Source: Primulina eburnea (lineage: Eukaryota; Streptophyta; Magnoliopsida; Lamiales; Gesneriaceae). Taken from it: a stretch of DNA of 64,000 nucleotides. This document shows positions 44,562 to 56,547 of this stretch, one piece after another (positions within the stretch are counted from its first letter, which is position 1; every line of letters begins with the position of its first letter). A model generated the notes under the pieces. That model saw nothing but the letters and a program-made list of their open reading frames with translations. It ran no database searches and was not told the DNA's origin. Location of the stretch: positions 1 through 64,000 of the forward strand of contig NW_027331247.1 in assembly GCF_022965805.1 (NCBI RefSeq). Reading direction: 5' to 3'. Made by a program: the position numbers and the translations under genes.

Positions 44562-46641
44562 TGAAACGTCTGCTACTTCGTTTTCTTAAAACGTGCTAGA
44601 TTTTTTTTTTTTTAAACATCACTTAACATCGGCCGAACCATAAAATATTTTTGACATCATTTCAAAAAATAAACATCCAACTGTCATTCAAAAATCCAAA
44701 GGAAAATATTTTAAAGCATAAAATCGTCAAACATTTCACCAACCTAAAAACATTATTTGAAAATTATAGCCCATACTATAACCTCTCAAAAATCTCTCAT
44801 ATCATAAATAAAAGACGTAAAAATATCTTTAACATTACTTGAAATCATAAATCATAACTAGTGCGGAAAACTAGCGTCGGTCCTCGGGTTATGTGCACCT
44901 TCAGTCCAGGAAAGTCAACCATCAAGACCTCCGTGATCATATTCATACTCAATATCACCTGCATCAATCACACCTAGTGAGTCTAAAGACTCAACACGTC
45001 ATATTCTTGATAACGAATAATACGTAATACAGTTAACATATAACAGTGAAAAATACTTATACTTAAAATATCATTTTCATGAATATTCATAAACATAAAA
45101 TATTTTCGTAAACATTTTCATGATGCATAAAAACATTTTCATAAAAACGTTTTCATATAAACATACACATATCCCATAAACATATTCATATTCATATCCA
45201 TATTCGTGTCCATATTCATATTCATATTCATATTCATGTTCGTGTTCGTTTTTGTTGAATTCAGATCGTGATTGTGACTCGTATTCTTAAACGTATTGGG
45301 CGATGGATCCATCTAAAGAAAACCACAGTACTGGGCGGCGGGGACACCAGCAACACTCTCACCGGTCAACTGGGCCTTGGCCTACGTATTAACATATTCG
45401 TATTCGTATCACGTATTCGTATTCGTATCCGTATCCAAGAAAACACGATCGTCGGGCTCCCACTGGGACCATAACCCTCACGATATTTCCAACATATTCA
45501 GTAGTCACAATCCCGTCACATCCTTCAACATGTTATCATCACTTAATAAAAACATGCATATAACATCATTTTTATTTTGAAACCAAGCATGCAACATATC
45601 TTTTAAATTCCCATATTTAAGTCATAAAAATAATAGAAATTTAAAAATCATAACTTAACATATTAAAAATCATAAACATCCATGAACATTTATAAAATAA
45701 ACATTTTAACTTCATAAACGTTTAAAATAAACATTTAAACCATAAACATTTAAAATAAACATTTTAGCATATTAAATCATAAAACATTAAACATATTAAC
45801 GTCTTAAAAATCCATAAACATTTAAAATTGACATATTAACATATAAACATCCATAATAATTGAAAATAATCATATTAGCATATAAAACAGCATTCAGGAC
45901 ACTGCCATGACGTTTACTAATTTTTATGTGTAAAAAGACCGTTTTAAAACGCACGATTTTACGTTGACAAATCGAAGAACGACGACGAGGAGGACCTTGG
46001 CTTGAAGAATTAAGGAGAACTTGATGCTTTCCCTTCCAATCTCCTTGTGTGTGCCGTGTAAATTTGGGAGAGAATTTGAGGGTGCAAAAATTCAGAAAGT
46101 GGCGTGACTTATGATGGGTTTAGGGTGAGGTTTTTGAGTATTAAATAGTTAATTATTCACTAATTAGGCTTAGGCCCACCAAGTAAGTAATTTAGGCCCA
46201 TTAGTGCTTAATTAACTTATTAAAAACAATTTTGATTAAATAAGTTTGTGAATTTAATAGCCGGGTTGTCAAAAAGTTCGTATTTTTGATGAAAAACTTA
46301 CACCGATAAAATTTACGTCCCGGCGTATAAAATCAACTCAAAACCCCTTATTTTTAAAAAATAATAAAAAGCATCACCCTTATTTTAAATAATTAAAAAC
46401 AACTATTTAATAAAAATCATTTTCTATTTTTTCAGCCATCGGTCTCCGTTCCTCGATCGTAACTAAAATAATCTTTAAAAATACATTTTAATGCAACCAT
46501 GTATAAAAATATATTTCCAACATGCAAATATGCACAACATAATTAATTAATGCAATTAAAGCAATTAATTTAAAATACAAAGAATTTAATAACTTGCGCG
46601 CACGTGGTTTACGTGAACCTTAAAATTTTCGGGGTTTTACA
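44562..46641 (-). repeat. 3' LTR of the gene-less element, shortened
   Basis: 2080 bp against 3031 bp in its partner. Near 45953 it passes from GACCGTTTTA to AAACGCACG, skipping about 0.93 kb that the partner has at about 49198-50130, with a short TTTA/AAA overlap at the break. The rest is nearly identical. It holds the R hairpin GAGTCTAAAGACTC (44979-44992) and CATATTCATATTC-type minisatellite sequence (about 45183-45250). The right end reads GGGGTTTTACA instead of GGGGCGTTACA. Confidence 0.92.
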
Positions 46642-47816
46642 ATCTTCCCCCCTTAAATTGAATTTCGTCCTCGAAATTCGCTTATCCTTAATAACCCAAA
46701 TTTTAGACTTAGTTCTAGTATCCCAATTAAATTTTTCTTCTAAATCCTTATTTTACAAATCGCAACTTAAAAAGACCCATGGCGACTTAATGATATACTA
46801 TTATAACCTCGAATTTCAGCTTTTCTTAAAATTTCCAATATAAAAATATGGATGACCATACTTATCCTATATTATTTTCCTTATTTTATATCCAAAATGT
46901 TCATCAACTTATCATATTTCAATCTTAAAATCCCAAATGAATCCGCTGACGCTTAGATTTTCAAGCCTAGTATTGATTCATCCTTAAAAATCTTTGCTTA
47001 ACATTCCTTATAACACTATAACCAAGATATCTCAAGGTTCCAAATATTCTTAAAAGTCTAAATCATCGAAAATTCTTATCATTTAACCCATTTAATTATC
47101 GCTTATTGCTAAACTAGTCATCAAATTCCTTAAAAATCGCAAAATCAATTTTTAATTTCCTCAAAAATTATCCTAACTGGTCCTTAATTTCAAAATTTCT
47201 ACGGTTAACCCATAAGTTCTTGGCATTCTTAATTTCTTTCTACAGGTTTCTCATAGCATAATTTCAATAAATTTAAACTTATTTACCCAAAAATCAATTT
47301 CTATAACAAATCTTATTTTTCATCAACTTAAAATCCCAATTTATCTATTTTCTTATTCCCAAAGTCGTTGTAATCCTCGAATAATTATTCCTTACATCTA
47401 ATTCCCAAAAATTAATTCGACTAGTAACCATGAATCATAAATATTTTCTTAGAAAATCTATGATTCCCAAAGGCATTCATAATATTCACGCTTAACTTAT
47501 AACCCAAAAATTAGAACGTCAATACTAAAACCCAAAAATCGACATAATCCAACTCCACCACAAACCAACATGCGTTAAAAATAAAATAATTTTTCATTTC
47601 ATATTGTATCACGTATAAAAATTCAGAGCATATAAAACATATATTATCATAAAGCTACTAAATATGTGATGTAAACATTTAATTCATGTACTTATGCAGG
47701 TAATATCATAAAATCATATAAAGCATGTAAAACTTACAACTTTGAGGCTTGACGACTGATCTTCCCGGCGCTGATGGTGGCACAACCCTTTACAGAACCA
47801 TTGCTCTAATACCAAC
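46642..47816 (-). other. Internal region of the gene-less element, non-coding
   Basis: 1175 bp with no frame of note. On the minus strand its 3' end has GAATTTCGAGGACGAAATTC (46660-46679) followed by the polypurine tract, the same layout as the Tekay-like element. Its 5' end has the primer site and a GGTTGTGCCACCATCAGC leader. Confidence 0.85.
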
Positions 47817-50800
47817 TGAAACGTCTGCTACTTCGTTTTCTTAAAACGTGCTAGATTTTTTTTAAAAAACATCACTTAACATCGGCCGAACCATAAAATA
47901 TTTTTGACATCATTTCAAAAATAAACATCCAACTGCCATTCAAAAATCCAAAAGAAAATATTTTAAAGCATAAAATCGTCAAACATTTCACCAACCTAAA
48001 AACATTATTTGAAAATTATAGCACATACTATAACCTCTCAAAAATCTCTCTTATCATAAATAAAAGACGTAAAAATATCTTTAACATTACTTGAAATCAT
48101 AAATCATAACTAGTGCGGAAAACTAGCGTCGGTCTTCAGGTTATGTGCACCTTCAGTCCAGCAAAGTCAACCATCAAGACCTCCGTTATCATATTCATAC
48201 TCAATATCACCTGCATCAATCACACCTAGTGAGTCTAAAGACTCAACACGTCATATTCTTGATAACGAATAATACGTAATACAGTTAACATATAACAGTG
48301 AAAAATACTTATACTTAAAATATCATTTTCATGAATATTCATAAACATAAAATATTTTCGTAAACATTTTCATGATGCATAAAAACATTTTCATAAAAAC
48401 GTTTTCATATAAACATACACATATCCCATAAACATATTCATATTCATATCCATATTCGTGTCCATATTCATATTCATATTCATATTCATGTTCGTGTTCG
48501 TGTTTGTTGAATTCAGATCGTGATTGTGACTCGTATTCTTAAACGTATTGGGCGATGGATCCATCTAAAGAAAACCACAGTACTGGGCGGCGGGGACACC
48601 AGCAACACTCTCACCGGTCAACTGGGCCTTGGCCTACGTATTAACATATTCGTATTCGTATCACGTATTTGTATTCGTATCCGTATCCAAAGAAACACGA
48701 TCGTCGGGCTCCCACTGGGACCATAACCCTCACGATATTTCCAACATATTCAGTAGTCACAATCCCGTCACATCCTTCAACATGTTATCATCACTTAATA
48801 AAAACATGCATATAACATCATTTTTATTTTGAAACCAAGCATGCAACATATCTTTTAAATTCCCATATTTAAGTCATAAAAATCATAGAAATTTAAAAAT
48901 CATAACTTAACATATTAAAAATCATAAACATCCATGAACATTTATAAAATAAACATTTTAACTTCATAAACGTTTAAAATAAACATTTAAACCATAAACA
49001 TTTAAAATAAACATTTTAGCATATTAAATCATAAAACATTAAACATATTAACGTCTTAGAAATCCATAAACATTTAAAATTGACATATTAACATATAAAC
49101 ATCCATAATCATTGAAAATAATCATATTAGCATATAAAACAGCATTCAGGACACTGCCATGACGTTTACTAATTTTTATGTGTAAAAAGACCGTTTTACC
49201 CATGGACGTAAAATTTCACGTTTTTGACATTTTCTTAATTTCATTGACTCTAACATGTCCCAAATAATTATTTAAACTTACATGAATTTTCTCATATTTT
49301 TATTTAGCTTAATTCGATAACGTTTAAATTAATCTTTAAATGTGACGTATTAATGCGTTTTAACCCCGAATTAAACTAAACCTTAATATAAAATTCCCAA
49401 ATTGAAAACTCAGACTTTTAATAATTATTTGAGCTTAAAAACAATTTTCTATAATTTTATTAAGCTTAAATCTAGGTGTTCCCTATTCATTTTTAAACTT
49501 AGACGTACTTCTCAGTTTTGACTCGTATGGACTCGAAACTTAACCAAACTTTACCAAACTTGAACCAAAGCTTAATAACACCAAAATAACCCATATACAA
49601 CCAAATTACAGCCCATTAAGTCCCTTGAATATGCCTAGGAAGCTACTGATTTTTTTCTGCACAAGAGTCCTAGTCCTAATATGATTCGAACCTAGGCTAG
49701 CTTCGCCTCCAGCCCTTAACCACCATGTCCAGCCTCTACCCATCCCTCCTATGCAGCCCAATTAAGTCTAGTGGATCCTCCCTAACCGCATCTAACAGCC
49801 GTGACCCTCAAAGACTCTTAGTCGAAGAGTCCTTTCCCCTAAAGAGTCTATTTTCGTTTTTATTCCTTCCATATTTTTTTCAGCCTTTAAACATACACCT
49901 AAGGACCCTTAAACATGTGGAAAAACATCCCTTCACGTATCCCTACCATGGCAGCCCCTTTGTGCATCATTATGAAGAGTTTTTAAAAAGAAAAACTCTT
50001 GTTTTGTGCATGTATAACCATAAAAACGAAAATATAAAAGTCGTATCATGTTTTTCATGCAATCATGTATCAAACACATAATATGGTGTGAAAGATGAGT
50101 AAAAGGAGAATATGGCGTGCCTTTGCATTTAAAACGCACGATTTTACGTTGACAAATTGAAGAACGACGACGAGGAGGACCTTGGCTTGAAGAATTAAGG
50201 AGAACTTGATGCTTTCCCTTCCAATCTCCTTGTGTGTGCCGTGTAAATTTGGGAGAGAATTTGAGGGTGCAAAAATTCAGAAAGTGGCGTGACTTATGAT
50301 GGGTTTAGGGTGAGATTTTTGAGTATTAAATAGTTAATTATTCACTAATTAGGCTTAGGCCCACCAAGTAAGTAATTTAGGCCCACCAAGTAAGTAATTT
50401 AGGCCCAGTAGTGCTTAATTAACTTATTAAAAACAATTTTGATTAAATAAGTTTGTGAATTTAATAGCCGGGTTGTCAAAAAGTTCGTATTTTTGATGAA
50501 AAACTTACACCGATAAAATTTACGTCCCGGCGTATAAAATCACCTCAAAACTCCTTATTTTAAAAAATAATAAAAAGCATCACCCTTATTTTAAATAATT
50601 AAAAACAACTATTTAATAAAAATCATTTTCTATTTTTTCAGCCATCGTTCTCCGTTCCTCGATCGTAACTAGAATAATCTTTAAAAATACATTTTAATGC
50701 AACCATGTATAAAAATATATTTCCAACATGCAAATATGCACTACATAATTAATTAATGCAATTAAAAAAATTAATTTAAAATACAAAGAATTTAATAACT

Positions 50801-50847
50801 TGCGCGCATGTGGTTTACGTGAACCTTAAAATTTTCGGGGCGTTACA
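47817..50847 (-). repeat. 5' LTR of the gene-less element, full length
   Basis: 3031 bp, plus-strand TGAAACGTCTGC to CGGGGCGTTACA. Contains the R hairpin at 48231-48244, the minisatellite at about 48435-48505 and a 24-bp tandem duplication (AGGCCCACCAAGTAAGTAAT-type unit, about 50353-50400) that is single in its partner. Open frames such as 49725-50081 have no domain. Confidence 0.92.
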
Positions 50848-50852
50848 CTTTT

Positions 50853-53267
50853 GGTCTGACCAATGCTCCTTTAGTTTTCATGGACTTGATGAATCGTGTG
50901 TTCAAGCCTTATTTGGATAGCTTCGTCATTGTCTTCATCGATGACATCCTGATCTATTCCAAGACCAGAGAGCTTCATTCAGAGTATCTCAGAGTTGTTC
51001 TTCAGTTGTTGAGAGAGAGGAGATTATTTGCCAAGTTAAAAAAGTGTGAGTTTTGGTTGGATCAGATTTCTTTTCTAGGCCATGTCGTTTCGAAGGATGG
51101 TATAGCTGTTGATCCTACGAAGATTGAGGCGATTCAGAAGTGGCCTATTCCTAGTACTGTATCAGAGGTACGCAGTTTTCTTGGTTTGGCGGGTTATTAT
51201 CGTCGCTTCATTTCAGATTTCTCCAAGATTGCCCTGCCATTAACCAATCTGACGAGGAAGACTGTGAAGTTCGAGTGGTCCATTGATTGCCAAAGTTCAT
51301 TCCAAGAGTTGAAGGATAAGTTGACGACAGCTCCTGTTCTTTCATTGCCCTGTGGTTCAGAGGATTTTGTTGTCTATACCGATGCGTCGAAGAAGGGTCT
51401 TGGTGCAGTTCTGATGCAGCGAGGTAAGGTTATCGCCTATGCTTCTCGCCAGTGGAAAGACTATGAGAAGAATTATCCGACGCATGATTTGGAGCTGGCA
51501 GCTGTGGTTTTCGCCTTGAAGATTTGGCGACATTATTTGTATGGCGAAAAGTGTGAGATCTTCACAGACCACAAGAGTTTGAAGTATTTGTTTTCTCAGA
51601 GGGAGCTCAACATGCGACAGAGGAGGTGGTTAGAGCTTGTCAAAGACTATGATGTGACGATTAGTTACCACCCAGGGAAGGCGAATGTTGTGGCTGATGC
51701 TTTGAGCCGTAAGTCGAGTTCTTCCTTGAGTTCGATGATTCAGGAGCCGTTGTTGTTAGACTTGCAGAGAGAGGAGATTTCTTTGGTAGTCCCTGGAACC
51801 ATTGCTCGCTTTTCAGCGTTGATCATTCGGGCTACATTGACGGACAGGATCCGTAGAGAGCAGGCTGTTGATTTGCAGTTGGCAGAGTTGAAGGCTAGAG
51901 CAGAGGAGAGAGGTAACTCAGAGTTTGGATTGAATGGAGACGATTTGGTAACTTTCAGAGGCCGTATTTGTGTTCCTATTGGTGATGACATTCGGCGAGA
52001 CGTCTTGTCAGAGGCTCATACCGCGCCATATTCGATACATCCAGGCAGCACTAAGATGTATCAGGATCTTCGTAGACTCTACTGGTGGCCAGGTATGAAG
52101 AAAGATATTGCTATGTTCATTTCTCAGTGCCTAACTTGTCAGCAGGTGAAGATTGAGCACCAGAGACCTGCTGGGACATTGTTGTCATTGCCGATTCCTC
52201 AGTGGAAGTGGGAGCATATTACGATGGATTTCGTGACTGGTCTTCCCAAGACGCAGAAGGGTTTCAATTCCATTTGGGTTATCGTTGATCGATTGACCAA
52301 GTCAGCGCATTTTCTTCCAGTCAAGACGACTTATTCCATGAACCAGTATGCCGAAGATTACATAGCAGAGATAGTTAGACTTCACGGTCTCCCTGTGTCG
52401 ATTGTGTCTGATCCTGATCCTAGATTTACTTCAGAGTTTTGGAAGAGTTTGCACAGAGCTATGGGTTCACGGTTAGCTTTCAGTACAGCATATCACCCTC
52501 AGAGCGACGGTCAATCAGAGAGAGTTATTCAGATTCTAGAGGATATGCTCAGAGCTTGCACTATTGATTATTCTGGTAGCTGGGATTCTAAGTTGCCTCT
52601 TGTTGAGTTCAAGTACAATAACAGTTACCAGGCGACGATTGGCATGGCACCGTACGAAGCACTTTATGGCAGGAAGTGTAGATCTCCCTTGTTTTGGGAT
52701 GAGGTTGGCGAGAGGAAGATGTTGGGTCCAGAGTTGGTCCAACAGACTGCCGATATTGTTGCTGTTATCCGTGAGAGGATGAAGACTGCGCAGTCGAGAC
52801 AGAAGAGCTATGCAGATGTTCGTCGTAGGCCTTTGCAGTTTGAGGTTGGCGATCACGTGTTTCTGAAGATAGCACCTCTCAAGGGTGTGATGCGATTTGG
52901 CAAGACGGGTAAGTTGAGTCCGAGGTTTATTGGTCCATTCGAGATATTGGACAGAGTTGGTGATCGAGCCTACAGATTAGCCTTACCGCCAGATCTTGAC
53001 AGAGTTCACAATGTTTTTCACGTATCGATGCTCAGGAAGTATATTGCTAATCCTTCCCATGTTCTTCGCCACGAGCCATTGGACTTGACGCCGAATTTGA
53101 CGTACCAAGAGCTTCCTGTTCAGATTCTGGACCGCAAAGTCAAAGTTTTGAGGAACAAAGAGATCGGCATCGTTAAAGTCCTTTGGAGGAATCATTTGAT
53201 CGAAGAGGCTACGTGGGAACCAGAGGAGGTGATGAGAGAGAAGTATCCGGAGTTGTTCGTGCAGTGA
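50853..53267 (+). CDS. Chromovirus RT core, RNase H, integrase and chromodomain
   Basis: 805 codons including the stop, numbered on from residue 673. RT active site at D702-D703 ([13 protein letters not shown]), RNase H from D849 ([30 protein letters not shown]), integrase zinc site H1061 to C1098-C1101, catalytic D1131, D1192 and E1228 with the usual 35-residue D-E spacing, GPF motif near 1366, and a C-terminal chromodomain-like tail ([22 protein letters not shown]). All key residues are present and there are no internal stops. Its own start was lost to the insertion upstream, so as it stands it is a headless fragment. The chromodomain tail places it in the Tekay/Del-type chromoviruses. Confidence 0.95.
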   Translation, partial: GLTNAPLVFMDLMNRVFKPYLDSFVIVFIDDILIYSKTRELHSEYLRVVLQLLRERRLFAKLKKCEFWLDQISFLGHVVSKDGIAVDPTKIEAIQKWPIPSTVSEVRSFLGLAGYYRRFISDFSKIALPLTNLTRKTVKFEWSIDCQSSFQELKDKLTTAPVLSLPCGSEDFVVYTDASKKGLGAVLMQRGKVIAYASRQWKDYEKNYPTHDLELAAVVFALKIWRHYLYGEKCEIFTDHKSLKYLFSQRELNMRQRRWLELVKDYDVTISYHPGKANVVADALSRKSSSSLSSMIQEPLLLDLQREEISLVVPGTIARFSALIIRATLTDRIRREQAVDLQLAELKARAEERGNSEFGLNGDDLVTFRGRICVPIGDDIRRDVLSEAHTAPYSIHPGSTKMYQDLRRLYWWPGMKKDIAMFISQCLTCQQVKIEHQRPAGTLLSLPIPQWKWEHITMDFVTGLPKTQKGFNSIWVIVDRLTKSAHFLPVKTTYSMNQYAEDYIAEIVRLHGLPVSIVSDPDPRFTSEFWKSLHRAMGSRLAFSTAYHPQSDGQSERVIQILEDMLRACTIDYSGSWDSKLPLVEFKYNNSYQATIGMAPYEALYGRKCRSPLFWDEVGERKMLGPELVQQTADIVAVIRERMKTAQSRQKSYADVRRRPLQFEVGDHVFLKIAPLKGVMRFGKTGKLSPRFIGPFEILDRVGDRAYRLALPPDLDRVHNVFHVSMLRKYIANPSHVLRHEPLDLTPNLTYQELPVQILDRKVKVLRNKEIGIVKVLWRNHLIEEATWEPEEVMREKYPELFVQ

Positions 53268-53270
53268 CGT

Positions 53271-53307
53271 CAATTTCGAGGACGAAATTCCTCTAAGGAG
53301 GGTAGAT
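53271..53307 (+). promoter_or_regulatory. Inverted repeat and polypurine tract before the 3' LTR
   Basis: CAATTTCGAGGACGAAATTC (53271-53290) starts three bases after the stop codon. It is followed by AAGGAGGGTAGAT and then the LTR. The inverted repeat is an RNA hairpin candidate; the purine tract primes plus-strand synthesis. Confidence 0.85.
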
Positions 53308-54921
53308 TGTAATAGCCGAGCCTGGTGAACGGTACGGTTTAAGTTTTCGTATGTTATGGATTTATTGATTAAGTTTAAGTTTAGTTGCGATGTTAAGAGT
53401 TGTGATTATGGGCCATAGTATTGTTAGTTATTATTGTCTTGAGGTGTGGTTGATATTGTTAGTTGATGGTAGTTGCGTCATTTCAGCGTTTCGGTTCGAT
53501 TTTAGTTGCCTTAGATTTTGTCTTGGCCGTGACCAGACCGCACCCGCGCTCAGTGTAAGGACCGCACCTGCGGTCTTAATTGTTGGATTTTGGTATTTTC
53601 CCGTAGCTTCACCGCACCCGCGGTGATGTTAGTACCGCACCCGCGGTGTAGACCGCACCCGCGGTAATTGCAGGACCGCACCCGCGGTCGTCGAGCATGG
53701 ATTTTTGGATGGGAGGCCGTGAGCTCAGCGCACCCGCGGTGATGAACAGTAGAGGTATGGTCGAGATTTTAAGTGCTTTTTGGGTGAGTTGACTTCATTT
53801 TTCCCCATTTCTTTCCTCTCCATTTTCGAATTCTCTCTTGGAGACAAGGGTTTTCCCTCATTTCTTTCACTTCCCGTCTTTGATTCAAGCTTTTAGTTGG
53901 CGATTCGAGTTGAGATCGAAGTTCTCCTTGGTGCTAGGAAGCTAAGGTAAGCTTTTGGTGTTATTATTTCATGGTTTTGGAGAAGAGATGATTTGGGTTT
54001 GATGTTTATGTTAGATTTATGGATTAATTGGCATGGGTTCTTGATTATTGAGTTGATGATGGTGTTATTAATGGATTATTGTTGTACGTGGTGTATCAAG
54101 AGCTTAGATTGAGGTGTTCTTGTGGTTTGTAAGTGGAATTTCACCCTTGTGCTCACATGATAGTATATGTATTGTATTTCAAGAGTTTTATTGTGATATT
54201 CCCTTCCATTTGATTCATAGTATGTATTGATTCACTTGTTATGTATATTAGAGGCATTTCATATCTCAATTATTGAAAAGGGAATACAAGAGAAAAGAAA
54301 GAGTATTCAAAGTGTTTGTTAATGCCATAGAGAGAGTTTAAATGTTTTATTTGGATTGATAGATATATAGTCAGATATTGCATGCAATTAGTTGATCAAC
54401 GACCATAGGCTTATATCCCTCAGAGTAATCGATTTATATCGATGGGATATAAGTGAGAGACAGAGATACTATTGATATCAATCCAACCAGAGTAAAGAGT
54501 AATACCATCTCATTGCTATGTTATTGTTATAATATTCATGATTCAGAGTTTATATATCAGAGTTGATGGTATTTATGATTTCAAAGCTATGTTTCTCAAA
54601 GTATGTTATGTTCATTGCTATGTAAGAGTTCCACTTGCTGAGTTTTATACTCATTACAGTTATTTCATGTGATGCAGATAAGAGCGACGGACCGAGACGT
54701 TGACTGTGGACAGGGGGTCATATGCATGCCATGTTAGAAGGAAGATTTTTGGACATGATCATAGGAATGATATTTTGTATTTTGCTTTGTCATTTAAATG
54801 ATCATGTATATATTTTATTGTAAAGATGTTTGAAGAAATGTATTTTGAAACTCCTTCCATATATTTGAAAGAAAATTTTATTTCTGCTGTGTTTTTATTT
54901 AATCGGGTCAGAGGTGTCACA
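53308..54921 (+). repeat. 3' LTR of the Tekay-like chromovirus
   Basis: 1614 bp and about 99 percent like the 5' LTR by eye. It also has seven ACCGCACCCGCGGT-type words (about 53538-53742) but in another arrangement: one copy gained in the middle and one lost near the end. R hairpin at 54640-54652. Confidence 0.95.
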
Positions 54922-55284
54922 ACCTCGTTTAATCATCGTACTAAATCATAACATTAAACCCCAAAAAAATCCATAAAAAAAAATATAAAGTACACGGACC
55001 CCGTGTAAAGGTCCGTGTCGAGGTCCGTGTAGGTGATGGAAATTCACATTTTGAAGGAAAAAGTGGACGGACCCCGTGCCAGGTTCGGCTACGGGTCCGT
55101 GTACCTATTAGAATCGCGTACCAATAGAAATTCACTAAAGACTTAATTCTCCTAACTCGATCATACGACCTATGAACCAACACATTGAGACTCGTCCTAG
55201 GGTGCTATGGCATTGAATAAACCTGTACAAATGCCCCGAAAACAACGGCGTCCAACCTACAACGCAACACAACTCATGAACACG

Positions 55285-56547
55285 CACTACAAGAAAAACT
55301 CCCAACGACAACGCACTTACGGCAACGTTTTTTTTAAAAAAAAACCGTTGTCATATAGTTTTTAACAACGGTTTTACTGAAAACCGTTGTCGTAGGTGCT
55401 TTTGACAACGGTTTTGTAAAAACCGTTGTCTTTTAGGTGTCAACGACAACGGTTTTGTAAAACTCTTGTCTTTCATCGTTTTTATGGCAAAAGACAACGG
55501 TTCTATGAACTGTTGTCTTTTGGCTTGTTTTTTTGGACAATCGACAACGGTTTTCAAAAATAGTTGTCGATTAGCGTGTTTTTTTGTCAAACGACAACAG
55601 TTTTTTTAAACCGTTGTCTATTAGAGTGTTTTTTTTGCCAATCGACAACGGTTTTAAAAAACCGTTGTCGATTGGCGTGGTTTTTTGGATAAACAACAAT
55701 GGTTTTAGAAAACGTTGTCATATTTAGCGACGGCTTTTCTAAATCCATCGCTAAATTTAGCGAAGATTTTCATAAAACCGTCGCTAATTTAAATTCACGA
55801 CGGTCTACGTACTGCAACGGTTTTAGATAAACCGTCGCATAATCAAAACATGCGCCGGGTTTTTAAAACCGCCGCTACATTTAGCGATGGTTTGTCTAAA
55901 ACCGTCGCACAAGTTGGCGACGGTTTCATAAAAACCGTCGTTAATTTCAACAATTACCGCGCAAATTCTCTATAAATATCTCCATTTTCGATCCATTTCC
56001 TCCACAACACTTAAAATTTTTTCTCTCATACACAATTTTATCACTTCACATAATACTTAAAATTTTTCTCACCCACTTAAAATTTTTCTCACTACTTCAT
56101 AACACTTAAAATTTATCTCTCTTACACGTATTTACTACTTCACAACACTTCAAATTTTTCTCTCTTACACGATTTTAGTTTCGATTGTTATTTTCTTTTA
56201 GATTTATTAAATTATTAAAATATTTTTTTTTATTTTTCGAAACAACTTAGCGACGGAAATCATGATTAAAGACCGTCGCTAAAATTCGCAACGGTCTTTA
56301 TATGCTGACCGTCGCTAATTTTAGCGACGATTTAATAAACTGTCGCTAATTAGCGACAGTTGAAAATTAAACAGTAGCTAATTTTATTTGCGACGGTTTT
56401 CAAAAACCTTTCGCAAGTTCTACCTACCACAACGGGCCGTTGTCGTTGAACGGAATTTCAACAACACTCTCCGTTACAATAGTTTTAAAAAGGCTACGAC
56501 AACGGATTTTATCAAATCCATTGTCGTATGCCATTTTTGTTGTAGTG
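55285..56547. mobile_element. CACTA MITE with ACAACGG and GCGACGG hairpin arrays
   Basis: Ends are CACTACAAGAAAAA and, inverted, CACTACAACAAAAA. ACG (55282-55284) and ATG (56548-56550) flank it, and the sister LTR has a single ATG at the same place (33727-33729), so the insertion with 3-bp duplication is direct. The left half holds paired GACAACGGTTTT and AAAACCGTTGTC words (about 55336-55730). Further in and at the right are GCGACGGTTTT and AAAACCGTCGC words. In the middle are CTATAAATA (55970-55978) and repeats of ACTTAAAATTTTTCTC (56000-56170), resembling a transposase promoter and leader. It codes for no transposase. Confidence 0.93.

Larger units (their letters stand above)
44562..50847 (-). 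mobile_element. Gene-less gypsy-type LTR element in RT (TSD CTTTT)
   Basis: CTTTT at 44557-44561 and 50848-50852. 3' LTR 44562-46641, internal 46642-47816, 5' LTR 47817-50847, primer site TGGTATTAGAGC (minus, 47803-47814), polypurine tract minus AAGGGGGGAAGAT at 46642. Large LTRs, a short non-coding interior and gypsy-type signals fit a LARD-like non-autonomous element. Removing it with one duplication copy leaves the host frame exact, so this insertion is what broke the Tekay-like element. Confidence 0.93.
40793..54921 (+). mobile_element. Tekay-like chromovirus, nearly complete but split (TSD ACCTC)
   Basis: ACCTC at 40788-40792 and 54922-54926. LTRs are 40793-42411 and 53308-54921, with a Met-tRNA primer site at 42417 and a polypurine tract before 53308. 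One gag-pol frame of 1476 codons is interrupted only by a 6.3-kb insertion (44562-50847). I count about fifteen single-base differences between the LTRs by eye (near 1 percent), so insertion was recent. Without the nested element it would be about 7.8 kb, usual for this clade. Confidence 0.95.

Noticed and set aside
49683..49705. tRNA-like word GGTTCGAATC (minus strand)
   Set aside because: Only the T-arm-like word is present; no acceptor stem, D-arm or anticodon arm can be folded around it.
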